From contig CANQEV010000022.1 in the NCBI GenBank assembly GCA_947595925.1, positions 1 to 44,769 of the forward strand: a stretch of DNA of 44,769 bases, written 5' to 3'. Each line of letters starts with the position of its first letter. Position 1 is the first letter of the stretch. Shown in pieces: positions 8,805 through 16,971 of the stretch. The translations under genes and the position numbers were made by a program. The stretch comes from an uncultured Acetatifactor sp. (lineage in GTDB: Bacteria; Bacillota; Clostridia; Lachnospirales; Lachnospiraceae). The notes below the pieces were generated by a model. It was given only the letters and a program-made list of their open reading frames with translations. It had not been told where the DNA came from and made no database searches.

Positions 8805-10013
8805 TTACAGAAGCCCCTCCAGGGTTTCCCGGATCGCCTTGATGAAATCCAGGCTGTTTAAGATCACGGGATTTTCACAGGTGGAGATCAGGGAAAGGCT
8901 CTTGGTCATCTTGCCGTCCTCCACGGTCTTGATGCAGGCCTTTTCCAGCTGGTCGGCAAAAGTGACAAGCTCCGGGATCTGGTCAAGCTCGCCGCGCTTT
9001 CTCAGAGCGCCGGTCCAGGCAAAGATCGTGGCGATGGAGTTGGTGGAAGTCTCCTCCCCCTTCAGATGCTTGTAATAGTGGCGCTGCACCGTCCCATGGG
9101 CCGCCTCGTACTCGTACACGCCGCTGGGACTCACCAGAACGGAGGTCATCATGGAGAGATCCCCGTAAGCTGTGGCCACCATATCGCTCATCACGTCGCC
9201 GTCATAGTTCTTGCAGGCCCAGATAAAACCGCCCTCGGAACGGATCACCCTGGCCACTGCGTCGTCGATCAGCGTATAGAAATACTCGATGCCCAGCTCT
9301 TCAAACTTCGTCTTGTACTCCGCGTCATAGATCTCCTGGAAGATGTCCTTGAAATTGTGGTCGTATTTCTTGGAAATGGTGTCCTTGGTGGCGAACCAGA
9401 GATCCTGCTTCGTGTCCACGGCATAGCCAAAGCATGCCCGTGCAAAGCTGGCGATGGACTTATCGGTGTTGTGGATGCCCTGGATGATCCCCGCGCCGGT
9501 AAAGTTGTGGATCAGCTCCCGGGTCTCCGTCCCGTCTTCCGCGGTAAACACCAGCTCCGCCTTCCCCGCTCCGGGCACCTTGATCTCGGTATTTTTATAG
9601 ACATCCCCGTAAGCGTGACGGGCGATGGTGATGGGCTTCTTCCAGTTCGCCACATAGGGAACGATCCCCTTGACGAGAATGGGGGCCCGGAATACCGTGC
9701 CGTCCAGGATCGCGCGGATCGTGCCGTTGGGACTCTTCCACATCTCCTTTAAGTGATACTCTTCCATCCTGGCCGCGTTGGGCGTGATGGTGGCGCACTT
9801 TACCGCCACGCCGTACTTTAAGGTAGCGTTGGCGGAATCCACCGTCACCTGGTCGTCGGTCTCATTGCGGTGCTCCAGGCCAAGATCATAATACTCCGTC
9901 TTCAGATCGATGAAGGGGAGCAGCAGCTCCTCCTTGATCATCTGCCAGAGGATCCGGGTCATCTCGTCTCCATCCATCTCCACAAGAGGGGTCTTCATCT
10001 GAATTTTTGCCAT
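8805..10013 (-). CDS. icd: NADP-dependent isocitrate dehydrogenase
   Basis: Converts isocitrate and NADP to 2-oxoglutarate, CO2 and NADPH. 402 residues, starting [20 protein letters not shown]; this is the eukaryotic-like subfamily (resembling human IDH1/IDH2), not the E. coli type. Conserved segments include [20 protein letters not shown], the metal-binding [15 protein letters not shown] and the NADP region [18 protein letters not shown]. The ATG has GGAAAGG upstream. With the Re-citrate synthase-like gene two genes upstream it supplies 2-oxoglutarate for glutamate; no aconitase gene lies in the window. A 366-base gap with a tandem repeat separates it from gntR. Confidence 0.96.
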   Translation of the reverse strand: MAKIQMKTPLVEMDGDEMTRILWQMIKEELLLPFIDLKTEYYDLGLEHRNETDDQVTVDSANATLKYGVAVKCATITPNAARMEEYHLKEMWKSPNGTIRAILDGTVFRAPILVKGIVPYVANWKKPITIARHAYGDVYKNTEIKVPGAGKAELVFTAEDGTETRELIHNFTGAGIIQGIHNTDKSIASFARACFGYAVDTKQDLWFATKDTISKKYDHNFKDIFQEIYDAEYKTKFEELGIEYFYTLIDDAVARVIRSEGGFIWACKNYDGDVMSDMVATAYGDLSMMTSVLVSPSGVYEYEAAHGTVQRHYYKHLKGEETSTNSIATIFAWTGALRKRGELDQIPELVTFADQLEKACIKTVEDGKMTKSLSLISTCENPVILNSLDFIKAIRETLEGLL

Positions 10014-10379
10014 GTCTTTACTTTCCTTTCCTGATCTTCTGATCTTGCATTATTTTTGTGTGTAACAATCTGCACTATTTTGTTTCTGAGCTCTGTCAAT
10101 TCTGTGATCTATTGTACTTGTCTCCCAGGTTTTTTTCTGTTGGTTCCGTTTCCTGTCGTTTTCGGTTCCCGGCGTTTCCCTTCCCTGTTGTCTCTGGTTT
10201 TCTTCCCCAGCGTCTCCGTTCCCTGTCGTTTTCGGTTCCCGGCGTTTCCCTTCCTGTTGTCTCTGGTTTTCTTCTCCAGCATCTCCGTTCCCTGTCGTTT
10301 TCGGTTCCCGGCGTTTCCCTTCCCTGTTATCTACTGCCCCATGTGACTTCTTGTCCTCATTCGCTTCCTGCCGCCTCTG
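10014..10379. other. Intergenic region upstream of icd
   Basis: 366 bases without a convincing gene. Nearest icd is a leader with a TTGACA box on the minus strand (10094-10099) but no good -10 box at 16-18 bases, so the promoter is uncertain. The far half is occupied by a tandem repeat. The half-site ATTGTAC at 10111-10117 resembles one arm of the palindrome upstream of the citrate synthase gene. Confidence 0.6.
10146..10329. repeat. Tandem repeat, 69-70 bp unit, about 2.6 copies
   Basis: Copies begin at 10146, 10216 and 10285 with CCGTT; the unit contains TTCGGTTCCCGGCGTTTCCC and a second half rich in C and T. Copy two lacks one base, giving the 69-base step. The third copy breaks off at about 10329. 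The plus strand is pyrimidine-rich and the minus strand purine-rich. Confidence 0.9.
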
Positions 10380-11075
10380 TCACTTCGTCCTTCCCTGAGC
10401 GTAAATCTCATGCAGGCCGTTCTTCACCATATTCTCGTAGGCGTTGATCATGTGGCGGTTGGCAAGCTGCTGGGCCAGTTCCCCGTCCCCAGACTTAATG
10501 GCCTCCAGGATCGCCTCGTGCTCCTGATTGGATTTCGGCCCCCTGCTGGCGCTGGACAGGGTCTTCTTGCGGACCCGCAGGACATACTGGTGAAAATCCT
10601 TGAGCTGATGCTCCAGCATCTTGGAATTACATGCCTCATAGAGAATATCATGGAAACGGTTGTCCAACTCCGCCAGCTGCTCCAGATGACCGTTCTCGGC
10701 GTGAAATTTCGCCAGGTAGACATTCTCCTCCATCTCCGCCAACTGTTCCTTCGTGATATGCTCCGTAGCCCACTTTGCGCAAAGACCTTCCAGAAGGGAC
10801 CGGATCATATAGATATCCTGCACGTCCTTCTCCGTGATCCCTGTGACATAAGCGCCCTTGTTGGGAATGATCTGGATCAGCCCCTCCAGCTCCAGCTGCC
10901 GGAAAGCCTCCCGCACCGGCGTCCGGGACACCCCAAGTTCCTCCCCGATGGCAACTTCCTTCAGCTCCTCGTTCTCTTCATACTTTCCGCTCAGGATGTC
11001 CTCCCGGAGTTTATGGAACACACGGCCCCGCAGGGAATACTTGTCCGTGACCTCCCTTTTTACATCATAGTTCAT
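10380..11075 (-). CDS. GntR-family transcriptional regulator, FadR/FCD type
   Basis: 231 residues from the ATG at 11075. The N-terminal winged helix (about 10-75) carries the typical GntR pattern LRGRVFHKLREDILSGKY and GVSRTPVREAFRQLELEGL; the all-helical FCD ligand domain follows (LLEGLCAKWA, ELDNRFHDILYEA, SNQEHEAILEAIKSGD). FCD domains bind small carboxylates, often through a metal. GGAGACCAGG precedes the start, which overlaps the end of the upstream synthase gene by 11 bases, so the two are translationally coupled. A TTGTATACAA palindrome of the kind bound by this subfamily sits on the promoter of that unit, suggesting autoregulation. Confidence 0.93.
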   Translation of the reverse strand: MNYDVKREVTDKYSLRGRVFHKLREDILSGKYEENEELKEVAIGEELGVSRTPVREAFRQLELEGLIQIIPNKGAYVTGITEKDVQDIYMIRSLLEGLCAKWATEHITKEQLAEMEENVYLAKFHAENGHLEQLAELDNRFHDILYEACNSKMLEHQLKDFHQYVLRVRKKTLSSASRGPKSNQEHEAILEAIKSGDGELAQQLANRHMINAYENMVKNGLHEIYAQGRTK

Positions 11076-12504
11076 CCTGGTCTCCAATCTGGATCCCCTT
11101 TTCCCGGCAGACACGGTTCACCTGGGCAATGATCTCGTTGTCGGTCAGAACCGTGACACGCCCGCCGGCGTACTCCTCATCCACCCAGTTCTTCAGCTCC
11201 CGGACAAGCTCGTCCGTCTTCTGCACCTGCCTGTCGCCTTTCAGTTTGAAATAGGTGTTCAGCCAGTGGGCGATGCCCGCCAGACCGGAGGTGTTGGAGA
11301 TCGCGCAGAGCACCGGACGGTTCAGGAACTTTTCCGTGTCGAAGATGTTGTAGATCTCCTCGTTTTTCAGAAGTCCGTCCGCGTGAATGCCCGCCCTGGT
11401 CACATTGAAATTCTTTCCCACAAAGGGCGTGCGGGGCGGGATCTCATAGCCGATCTCCTTCTCATAATATTCCGCCAGCTCGGTGATCACGGTGGTATCC
11501 ATGCCGTTCAGATCCCCCCGAAGCTGCGCGTACTCAAAGACCATGGCCTCCAGAGGCGTGTTGCCCGTCCGTTCGCCGATGCCGAACAGCGAGGTGTTGA
11601 CGCCGCTGCAGCCGTACAGCCATGCGGTAGTGGAGTTTACCACCGCCTTATAGAAATCGTTGTGCCCGTGCCACTCGATGAGCTCGCTGGGCACGCCGCC
11701 GTGGACATTGATCGCATAGATGATCCCCTGCACGCTCCTGGGAATCACGGCACCGGAGTAATTCACGCCGTAGCCCATGGTATCGCAGGCTCTGACCTTG
11801 ATCGGGATCTTGTACTCGTCCATCAGCTTCATCAACTCCAGGCAGAAAGGTACGACGTAACCGTAAATATCCGCCCTGGTGATATCCTCCAGATGGCACC
11901 GCACGCTGATCCCTTCCTCCAGGCAGTCCCGCACTACGCTGAGATAATGGTCCATGGCCTGACGGCGGTTCATCTTCAGCTTCAGGAAAATGTGATAATC
12001 GGAACAGCTCACCAGGATACCGGTCTCGGGCATGCCGATCTCCTTCACCAGCTTAAAATCTTCCTTGCTGGCACGGATCCAGCTCGTGACCTCCGGGAAC
12101 TTGTAACCCCTCTCCATACACTTGTAGACCGCGTCCCGATCCTTCTTGCTGTACAGGAAAAACTCACTGGCACGGATCATGCCGTTGGGACCGCCCAGCT
12201 TGTGCAGATAATCGTAGATCGTCACGATCTGCTCCGTGGTGTAAGGCGCCCTGGACTGCTGTCCGTCCCGGAAAGTCGTGTCCGTGATCCAGATATCCTT
12301 CGGCATGTTGTGGGGCACGATCCTGTCGTTAAAGGGAATCTTCGGGATCTCCGAATAAGGGAACATATTTCGGAAGACATTGGGCTTCTCCACATCATCC
12401 AGGTTGTAAATATGCTCCTCGATCTGCAGAAGATTGTTCTTCGCGTTCATGGAGACCGGCCGATTCGCAAACATCTCATTGATTTCCTCGTCAATGTAGC
12501 CCAT
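11065..12504 (-). CDS. DRE-TIM synthase, probable Re-citrate synthase
   Basis: 479 residues related to homocitrate and 2-isopropylmalate synthases. The divalent-metal and catalytic motifs are DTTFRDGQQ (75-83) and HGHND (279-283); GIGERTGNTPLE and NVTRAGIHADGLLKN are also conserved. The enzyme would condense acetyl-CoA with a 2-oxoacid. Re-citrate synthase is favoured because the sequence resembles, from memory, the Clostridium kluyveri type, it is cotranscribed with a GntR regulator, icd follows, and no Leu or Lys biosynthesis gene is nearby. A regulatory LeuA C-terminal domain is not evident. The ATG has GAGGAG upstream. Homocitrate or isopropylmalate synthase activity remains possible. Confidence 0.8.
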   Translation of the reverse strand: MGYIDEEINEMFANRPVSMNAKNNLLQIEEHIYNLDDVEKPNVFRNMFPYSEIPKIPFNDRIVPHNMPKDIWITDTTFRDGQQSRAPYTTEQIVTIYDYLHKLGGPNGMIRASEFFLYSKKDRDAVYKCMERGYKFPEVTSWIRASKEDFKLVKEIGMPETGILVSCSDYHIFLKLKMNRRQAMDHYLSVVRDCLEEGISVRCHLEDITRADIYGYVVPFCLELMKLMDEYKIPIKVRACDTMGYGVNYSGAVIPRSVQGIIYAINVHGGVPSELIEWHGHNDFYKAVVNSTTAWLYGCSGVNTSLFGIGERTGNTPLEAMVFEYAQLRGDLNGMDTTVITELAEYYEKEIGYEIPPRTPFVGKNFNVTRAGIHADGLLKNEEIYNIFDTEKFLNRPVLCAISNTSGLAGIAHWLNTYFKLKGDRQVQKTDELVRELKNWVDEEYAGGRVTVLTDNEIIAQVNRVCREKGIQIGDQDEL

Positions 12505-12548
12505 TCATATCACTCCTCGCTCTCATAGATTTGTGTTCAGTCTATATT

Positions 12549-12570
12549 GTATGATTGTATACAATCATAC
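12549..12570. promoter_or_regulatory. Perfect 22-bp palindrome, putative GntR operator
   Basis: Two 11-base arms, GTATGATTGTA and TACAATCATAC, meet without a spacer; the core TTGTATACAA (12555-12564) is the classical form of FadR-subfamily operators. It covers the -10 box and part of the spacer of the citrate synthase-gntR promoter, so binding should block RNA polymerase. Confidence 0.8.
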
Positions 12571-12582
12571 TAAAAGTGTCAA
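12554..12582 (-). promoter_or_regulatory. Promoter of the citrate synthase-gntR unit
   Basis: On the minus strand a consensus TTGACA (12577-12582) and TACAAT (12554-12559) are exactly 17 bases apart. The start codon of the synthase is about 50 bases downstream. The palindrome overlaps it. Confidence 0.85.
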
Positions 12583-12650
12583 GTACTTCGAGAATTTTCT
12601 TCCCAAGGCTTTTTACTATGATTTGAAAGATGATACCGTACCTTTTTCAC

Positions 12651-12678
12651 AAAAAAGGCACGCAGTTCTCTGCGCACC
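12651..12678 (-). terminator. Rho-independent terminator closing the AT-rich island
   Basis: On the minus strand GGTGCGCAG and CTGCGTGCC form a 9-bp stem with two wobble pairs around the loop AGAA, followed by TTTTTT. It lies 54 bases after the stop of the Rpn-type pseudogene. Confidence 0.85.
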
Positions 12679-12731
12679 CTTCACCAAAGCTTATTATTCC
12701 CTCGCGGTACTTTCGCCGGAAACTTTCACAG

Positions 12732-13489
12732 TTACTTGACAAGCATTTTATCCCGCTCCGCAAGCCATTCCTGAACCATGTCGTCACTTACCTTAACGGC
12801 TCTCGCAATCTTTTCAACGGACATTCCCATATCCTGGAGCTCATACGCTGTTTCCCGGGCTCTTTTCATCTCTCCCGCTGAAATACCCGAATCATATCCC
12901 GAATCATATCCCTTACTGTAAACACCCGTACTCAAGTTACACACATTCTGCACCTCCTCACTGATTTCCCGGCTCACACTGATCTGAAACTCATTCTGCA
13001 GCGTATCCAGCTTTTCCTCATAGCTCAGGTTCATGGAAAACATCTTGCTGAGAAGCCGGATGGCATTATCCTTGCTGCTCTCGCCCTTGCTCCCAAGCCG
13101 CATCACCACCACCGTCATCAGATCATAGGCCTGTTTTTCCTCATGGAACTCTCCCCTCAGACACTTCTCCGTAAAAGAATATCGGTTGATGGTATCGGAC
13201 CGGCAATTCGCTGTATCCTCACAAATCCATATTGACACAACCTTTTTGATCCTGCCGTACTCCTGATCCTTAAATATTGTACCCCGCTGGTAGGAAATAT
13301 GTCCTGCAGCAGCTTTTTCGTTTCCTCGCTGGGAAGCTTTACCGTCCCGATTCGCGGCAAATTTACTGCATAATCGTCCAACAGCACGATCATGGTACCT
13401 CCATTTTTGAATTCTACGGAAAAAAGCTGTCCAAAAGTGTTTCTGTTGTCATCCCTATTCAGTAATCTAAAGAAAGCAGATTTTGTCAC
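12732..13489 (-). pseudogene. Composite remnant: unknown N-terminal piece joined to Rpn/PD-(D/E)XK C-terminal half
   Basis: The 3' part (12732 to about 13300) reads YQRGTIFKDQEYGRIKKVVS, then SIWICEDTA, YDLMTVVVMRLG and a C-terminal helical tail ending QEWLAERDKMLVK. This is the C-terminal half of Rpn-type recombination-promoting nucleases; the PD-(D/E)XK catalytic half is missing. The 5' part (13489 down to about 13290) begins at a GTG, 7 bases after the stop of the upstream gene, and encodes about 66 residues of another protein (FGQLFSVEFKNGGTMIVLLDD) that I do not recognise. The two parts are in different frames: the 5' frame runs on out of register to 13157. It looks like a deletion scar between two former genes. 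Confidence 0.7.
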
Positions 13490-13496
13490 AATATCC

Positions 13497-14537
13497 CTAT
13501 GCCAGCTCCCCGATCACCACCTGCTCGTAGGGATAGGTGTCAATTTCTACCGCTGAGGAAGCCTCTGCCAAATCCATGATGACATTCTCGTCTATCCAAG
13601 TGAATTTCTTCTTTTTATCTCTTAATTCTTCAAAGGAATGAGGCAGTTTCAGCTTATTTTTCTTCTCTTCCGGAAGCGGTTTGCCGATGTTGATGAGCTC
13701 CTCCTCATCCTGATAGAACAGTCTTTCGATCTCTCCGTTTACTGCCTTAAAGAAACCGTGTGCCTCCGATACGCGATGGGTGAGATACCCATACGCTTCC
13801 GGCAGGCCGGCGCATTTTTCTTTCACCGCCTCCTCATGAAATACAAATCCCCCTCCGAAAATGACATAATTGCGGTTGTCGAAATCATCTGTCACCATCA
13901 CTTTGCCCCGGGTGCTGTGAATCTGCTCCAACGCTTCCTTGTAATCCGCTTTCCCAGTATTTTTCAGCCCCAACGCTTTTACGATATCGTCCTGATGGGA
14001 ACCAACAACCGTTATCCAACAGGACTTATAGCCAAGACCGGCCGGAAGTTCCTGGGTTTCAGGCTCCTCTGCAAGCCTCGGTATCACATCCTCATTATAT
14101 ACCCCCAAGATGCCATCATTAAACGCATCATCAAAGGTCGGCTGATACTCGGAAACCGTGTTCGTCAACAGGTCATATCGTACGACAGGACATTCCCCAT
14201 CCTTCATTCTGGACGTATCCAGACAAGTTAAATAATGAACTTCTGGCCTCCTTATCAACCTTTCTGAACACACAACGTATTCTTTCGGCAAATTCACCTT
14301 TTCCCGAAATTCCATAGTAAGATTTGCCATTCCGGAAAAATCCGCTCTCTCAATCCCGTGAACATAAAAGACACCAACCCCTCCCGGACCGATTTCCTTC
14401 AAAAAATTTCTGTAAGAATTCGGGAATTCAACTCCCAGTTTTTCCGCGAAATGATCTATGATCTCATCCGTTGTTCCCCCGGGCCACCAGCCTCCCGCAT
14501 ATCTGGATGTCTTTTCAAATAATTCCCTGTCTATCAT
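13497..14537 (-). CDS. SUKH (SMI1/KNR4) family protein, probable immunity protein
   Basis: 346 residues, soluble. The N-terminal 150 residues follow the SUKH pattern: IIDHFAEKLGVEFPNSYRNF, the GPGGVGVFYVHGIE turn and a later strand-rich part (YLTCLDTSRMKDGECPVVRY). SUKH proteins are the most common immunity proteins of bacterial polymorphic toxin systems. The C-terminal half (from about 165, ending PYEQVVIGELA) is a second alpha/beta domain I do not recognise (CWITVVGSHQDDIVKALGL), so this may be a two-domain immunity protein. AAAGGAG lies 8 bases before the ATG. It sits in an AT-rich array of unrelated small genes on the same strand. Target unknown. Confidence 0.75.
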   Translation of the reverse strand: MIDRELFEKTSRYAGGWWPGGTTDEIIDHFAEKLGVEFPNSYRNFLKEIGPGGVGVFYVHGIERADFSGMANLTMEFREKVNLPKEYVVCSERLIRRPEVHYLTCLDTSRMKDGECPVVRYDLLTNTVSEYQPTFDDAFNDGILGVYNEDVIPRLAEEPETQELPAGLGYKSCWITVVGSHQDDIVKALGLKNTGKADYKEALEQIHSTRGKVMVTDDFDNRNYVIFGGGFVFHEEAVKEKCAGLPEAYGYLTHRVSEAHGFFKAVNGEIERLFYQDEEELINIGKPLPEEKKNKLKLPHSFEELRDKKKKFTWIDENVIMDLAEASSAVEIDTYPYEQVVIGELA

Positions 14538-14555
14538 CTTACATGCTCCTTTCCA

Positions 14556-14640
14556 GCCAAATCATAAGAAATATGGATTCTTCCCCCTTGATCATCTCGT
14601 CAAGTTCCAGGATGAACTTCAAGTCCTCTAAAATATGTTA
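14556..14640 (-). pseudogene. 3' remnant of an ankyrin-like immunity gene
   Basis: On the minus strand this short gap reads DLKFILELDEMIKGEES, nearly the same as the C-terminal QFILELDEMIKEEG of the ankyrin-like gene at 15320-16273. The DNA match is 33 identical bases (14586-14618 against 15382-15414). No start or upstream part of the remnant survives. Confidence 0.65.
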
Positions 14641-15414
14641 CGATATCACAGATTCTTCAGCGTCTCGTACAGGGATACCATATCGGAAGCGGTATCTCCC
14701 TGCAGTCTCCGGCCGATGCGGTTATATAGAAACGCATTTGTCCCTTTGATATTCACTCCGTTCCCAATGTTTGAGCTGATGAAGCCTCCGCCAATATTCT
14801 TCCAGATAACAACGCTGAAGAATCCTGTCGCCTTCTTTGCGACGTCATTCAGGATTTCCTGGCTGATTTTCTTTTGCTGATACCCCTGGCTCACAGCATC
14901 CAGCACACTTTCAAATGCCGGAACTACTCCCTCTTCAAAATCCAGCGTCACACGAAAAACCTGCTGTACAAAGCCAATAAAATCGAGCGCATAGCCGAGC
15001 TGCATAAATTCCCCATTTAAATACTCTCTGTCACCCTGCTCGATCTTTTTGCTCTGCTCGTCATAAAAAGCGGTCAGTTCTTTAACGGACTTTGTATAAT
15101 CGATCTTACAGGCCTCCACATTGCTGACCTTCAGATCAAATGTCGTCGGCTCCGCCGAAGAACCATTATTCTCTTGTGTTTTCTTCTTTTGAAACTTATC
15201 AAACAATCCCATCGTTTGTCTCCTCCTTGCTCTTTTCCCTTAGTATTTCTTTCGGTTTTTCTTTGGTTCCTTCAGGTTGTTCTCCAGGTCTTTGAGGGTT
15301 ATTTCTATTTGTTTTTCAATTATCCTTCTACATTCTGTACATTCTGGGAATTTCCCCCTTCTGTTTTATTCGCCCCTTCCTCCTTGATCATCTCGTCAAG
15401 TTCCAGGATGAACT
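14586..15414. repeat. 33-bp direct repeat pair within the immunity array
   Basis: Identical 33-base copies at 14586-14618 and 15382-15414, containing ATCATCTCGTCAAGTTCCAG. The right copy lies inside the 3' end of the ankyrin-like gene; the left copy is in the gap beside the SUKH gene. Recombination between them would delete the gene at 14646-15212. Confidence 0.85.
14646..15212 (-). CDS. Hypothetical soluble protein, probable immunity protein
   Basis: 188 residues, start with GGAGGAGAC upstream. The first 20 residues (MGLFDKFQKKKTQEN) are a charged leader found on many small cytoplasmic proteins of this kind. The remainder is helical in the middle (GEFMQLGYALDFIGFVQQVF) and ends with a pattern VIWKNIGGGF, NAFLYNRIGRRLQGD and a closing helix SLYETLKNL; this resembles a DUF3806-like fold, but I cannot confirm it. 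No signal peptide or membrane segment. Context, not sequence, suggests immunity. Confidence 0.6.
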   Translation of the reverse strand: MGLFDKFQKKKTQENNGSSAEPTTFDLKVSNVEACKIDYTKSVKELTAFYDEQSKKIEQGDREYLNGEFMQLGYALDFIGFVQQVFRVTLDFEEGVVPAFESVLDAVSQGYQQKKISQEILNDVAKKATGFFSVVIWKNIGGGFISSNIGNGVNIKGTNAFLYNRIGRRLQGDTASDMVSLYETLKNL

Positions 15415-16273
15415 GTTTCCAGGGATCTTTCCTGGTATCCACATAAGTGTCCGCCTCGATACAGTCCCCTGCGCCGAGCTTGAAAATTTTCTTTTTTAAA
15501 TTCAGGTCGCAGTTCGGATGATGCATAATGAAATACGGCACTTCCACACCGTCGTCCCAGTTATACGCGTCAATAAATTCATTCAGCAGCTTGAGGCTGG
15601 TACGCTTGCTGAGCAGCCTGCTCTTTCCGTAGGATTCCAGTATTTCTTTGCATGCTTCTAAACCTTTTGTAGCAAAGTAATCTACATCGTCTTCATAAAA
15701 TTCCGGCGTGTATGTATCTTGCTTAAAATAAACACTGCAATCTTCCTTTATTTTGCCATTTAGAATATAATACTGCACATACTCTGCAAGGGTCTTGTCC
15801 TTCATAGTGCTGATCAAGGATTGTACGCTCTCACTGTTTTCGTTCGTGTAATCCGTCTTTGCACCTCTTTCCATCAAATTTTGAACTACAAGGATATTTC
15901 TATATTTTATGGATAGAATAAGTGCCTCTGACAAAACTGTATCATATTCCTTTTCCGGTATCCGGCTTACAATAAAATCAATCCCCTCATTTGCGTTTTC
16001 TTTCGAAAATATGTAGTCACTCTTGTGGCCTTCAAAAATCGCAGCCATATATTGCACACTTTCCCCAAGATGTAATTCCAATCCCATTATTTCAACAAAT
16101 GCACAAAAACGCGGCGTACTCCCCATTAAACAAAAATGCTTTGCTAATTCCTTTTTCTCATTTTCATCTAATTCTTCGCGATTTTTCAAAAAAACTTCTT
16201 TATTCTTCTCCAAATAATCAATTCCTACATAAGAATCAGCAAATTCCAAAATCTCTTCATATGCTTTGCTCAC
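15320..16273 (-). CDS. Ankyrin-like hypothetical protein, probable immunity protein
   Basis: 317 residues, soluble and acidic. It begins with GTG (MSKAYEEILEFADSYVG) behind AGGAAGGA. The middle contains helix pairs of ankyrin type (SEALILSIKYRNILVVQNLM, ERGAKTDYTNENSES) and the C-terminal part a compact domain (EVPYFIMHHPNCDLNLKKKI) followed by a polar tail. Ankyrin-like proteins of this kind are common in immunity arrays. A fragment of a close relative survives at 14556-14640, indicating repeated gain and loss at this site. Confidence 0.6.
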   Translation of the reverse strand: MSKAYEEILEFADSYVGIDYLEKNKEVFLKNREELDENEKKELAKHFCLMGSTPRFCAFVEIMGLELHLGESVQYMAAIFEGHKSDYIFSKENANEGIDFIVSRIPEKEYDTVLSEALILSIKYRNILVVQNLMERGAKTDYTNENSESVQSLISTMKDKTLAEYVQYYILNGKIKEDCSVYFKQDTYTPEFYEDDVDYFATKGLEACKEILESYGKSRLLSKRTSLKLLNEFIDAYNWDDGVEVPYFIMHHPNCDLNLKKKIFKLGAGDCIEADTYVDTRKDPWKQFILELDEMIKEEGANKTEGGNSQNVQNVEG

Positions 16274-16344
16274 GACATATCCTTCCTAATGTTTCCTCTT
16301 TCCGTTGATGTCTTCAGACCAATGCTTTACCGTGTTGTTTCGAA

Positions 16345-16863
16345 CTACTTATAATCCATTTCCGGATATCGCACTTCTCCGCTTGGAAGTAAATACCCAT
16401 AATCTTCATTTATTGTTTTACCCAATGCCCATTCCTTATTGTTCAGCACGAAAATAATATTGTATTCATTTTTCAAGATTTCCACTCTTGTCACTCTTAT
16501 CTTTTCGCGAATATCTTCTTTGCTTTCTATTACTTCCTCTATATCCCATTCATCTTTTTCTGCATTAAAATTTTCGAGGAAAAAATCGTCCATATCTTTG
16601 CAATCATTTATAAAAAAATCATAAGTCCGTTTTATATTTTCATTTATCTGATCAATTCTATCCTTTGAATAGGATGAATTAAAATTTCGATTATAACAAT
16701 AAAGATCCAATGCAATGATCAACTCCTCTTTTTCTAAGTTCAAAAAATCAGTGATCAATTTTTTAGCCCAAAAACAAGGGTTTCCTGAATCATCTGCCAG
16801 ACATACCACCTCTCCAAAATACGGACTGTTTGCTCTTCCAATTTCTGTTTTAATTATTTGCAT
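16345..16863 (-). CDS. Hypothetical protein, paralogue A of a tandem pair
   Basis: 172 residues from the ATG at 16863, which has GGGAGGA upstream; the longer frame upstream runs through a hairpin and is unlikely to be translated. Acidic, soluble, no known motif. Segments shared with the next gene include FWAKK, ELIIALDLYCY, SYSKD, IKRTYD and RVEILKN. Roughly half of all positions appear the same by eye, so the two arose by tandem duplication. Position suggests an immunity role; the family is unknown to me. Confidence 0.6.
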   Translation of the reverse strand: MQIIKTEIGRANSPYFGEVVCLADDSGNPCFWAKKLITDFLNLEKEELIIALDLYCYNRNFNSSYSKDRIDQINENIKRTYDFFINDCKDMDDFFLENFNAEKDEWDIEEVIESKEDIREKIRVTRVEILKNEYNIIFVLNNKEWALGKTINEDYGYLLPSGEVRYPEMDYK

Positions 16864-16930
16864 GTTTATGATCCTCCCTTTCGTATCTTGAATCCTTAAA
16901 CCGTCATTTGGTCCCATCATACCATTTTTT

Positions 16931-16971
16931 AAACCTGCGGCTCTTTCCTTTTTCATCAGAGCCGCAGGTTT
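16931..16971. terminator. 14-bp perfect hairpin between the tandem paralogues
   Basis: Arms AAACCTGCGGCTCT (16931-16944) and AGAGCCGCAGGTTT (16958-16971) with a 13-base loop. It begins at the stop codon of the upstream paralogue. On the minus strand the second arm ends in only three T, then a run of A, so it may be a weak terminator or a processing and stability element that sets different levels of the two paralogues. Confidence 0.6.

Noticed and set aside
10056..10447. Open frames through the 69-70-bp tandem repeat
   Set aside because: They exist only because the repeat lacks stops in these frames; composition (Pro, Phe, Ser, Val) is that of a pyrimidine tract and no ribosome site precedes them.
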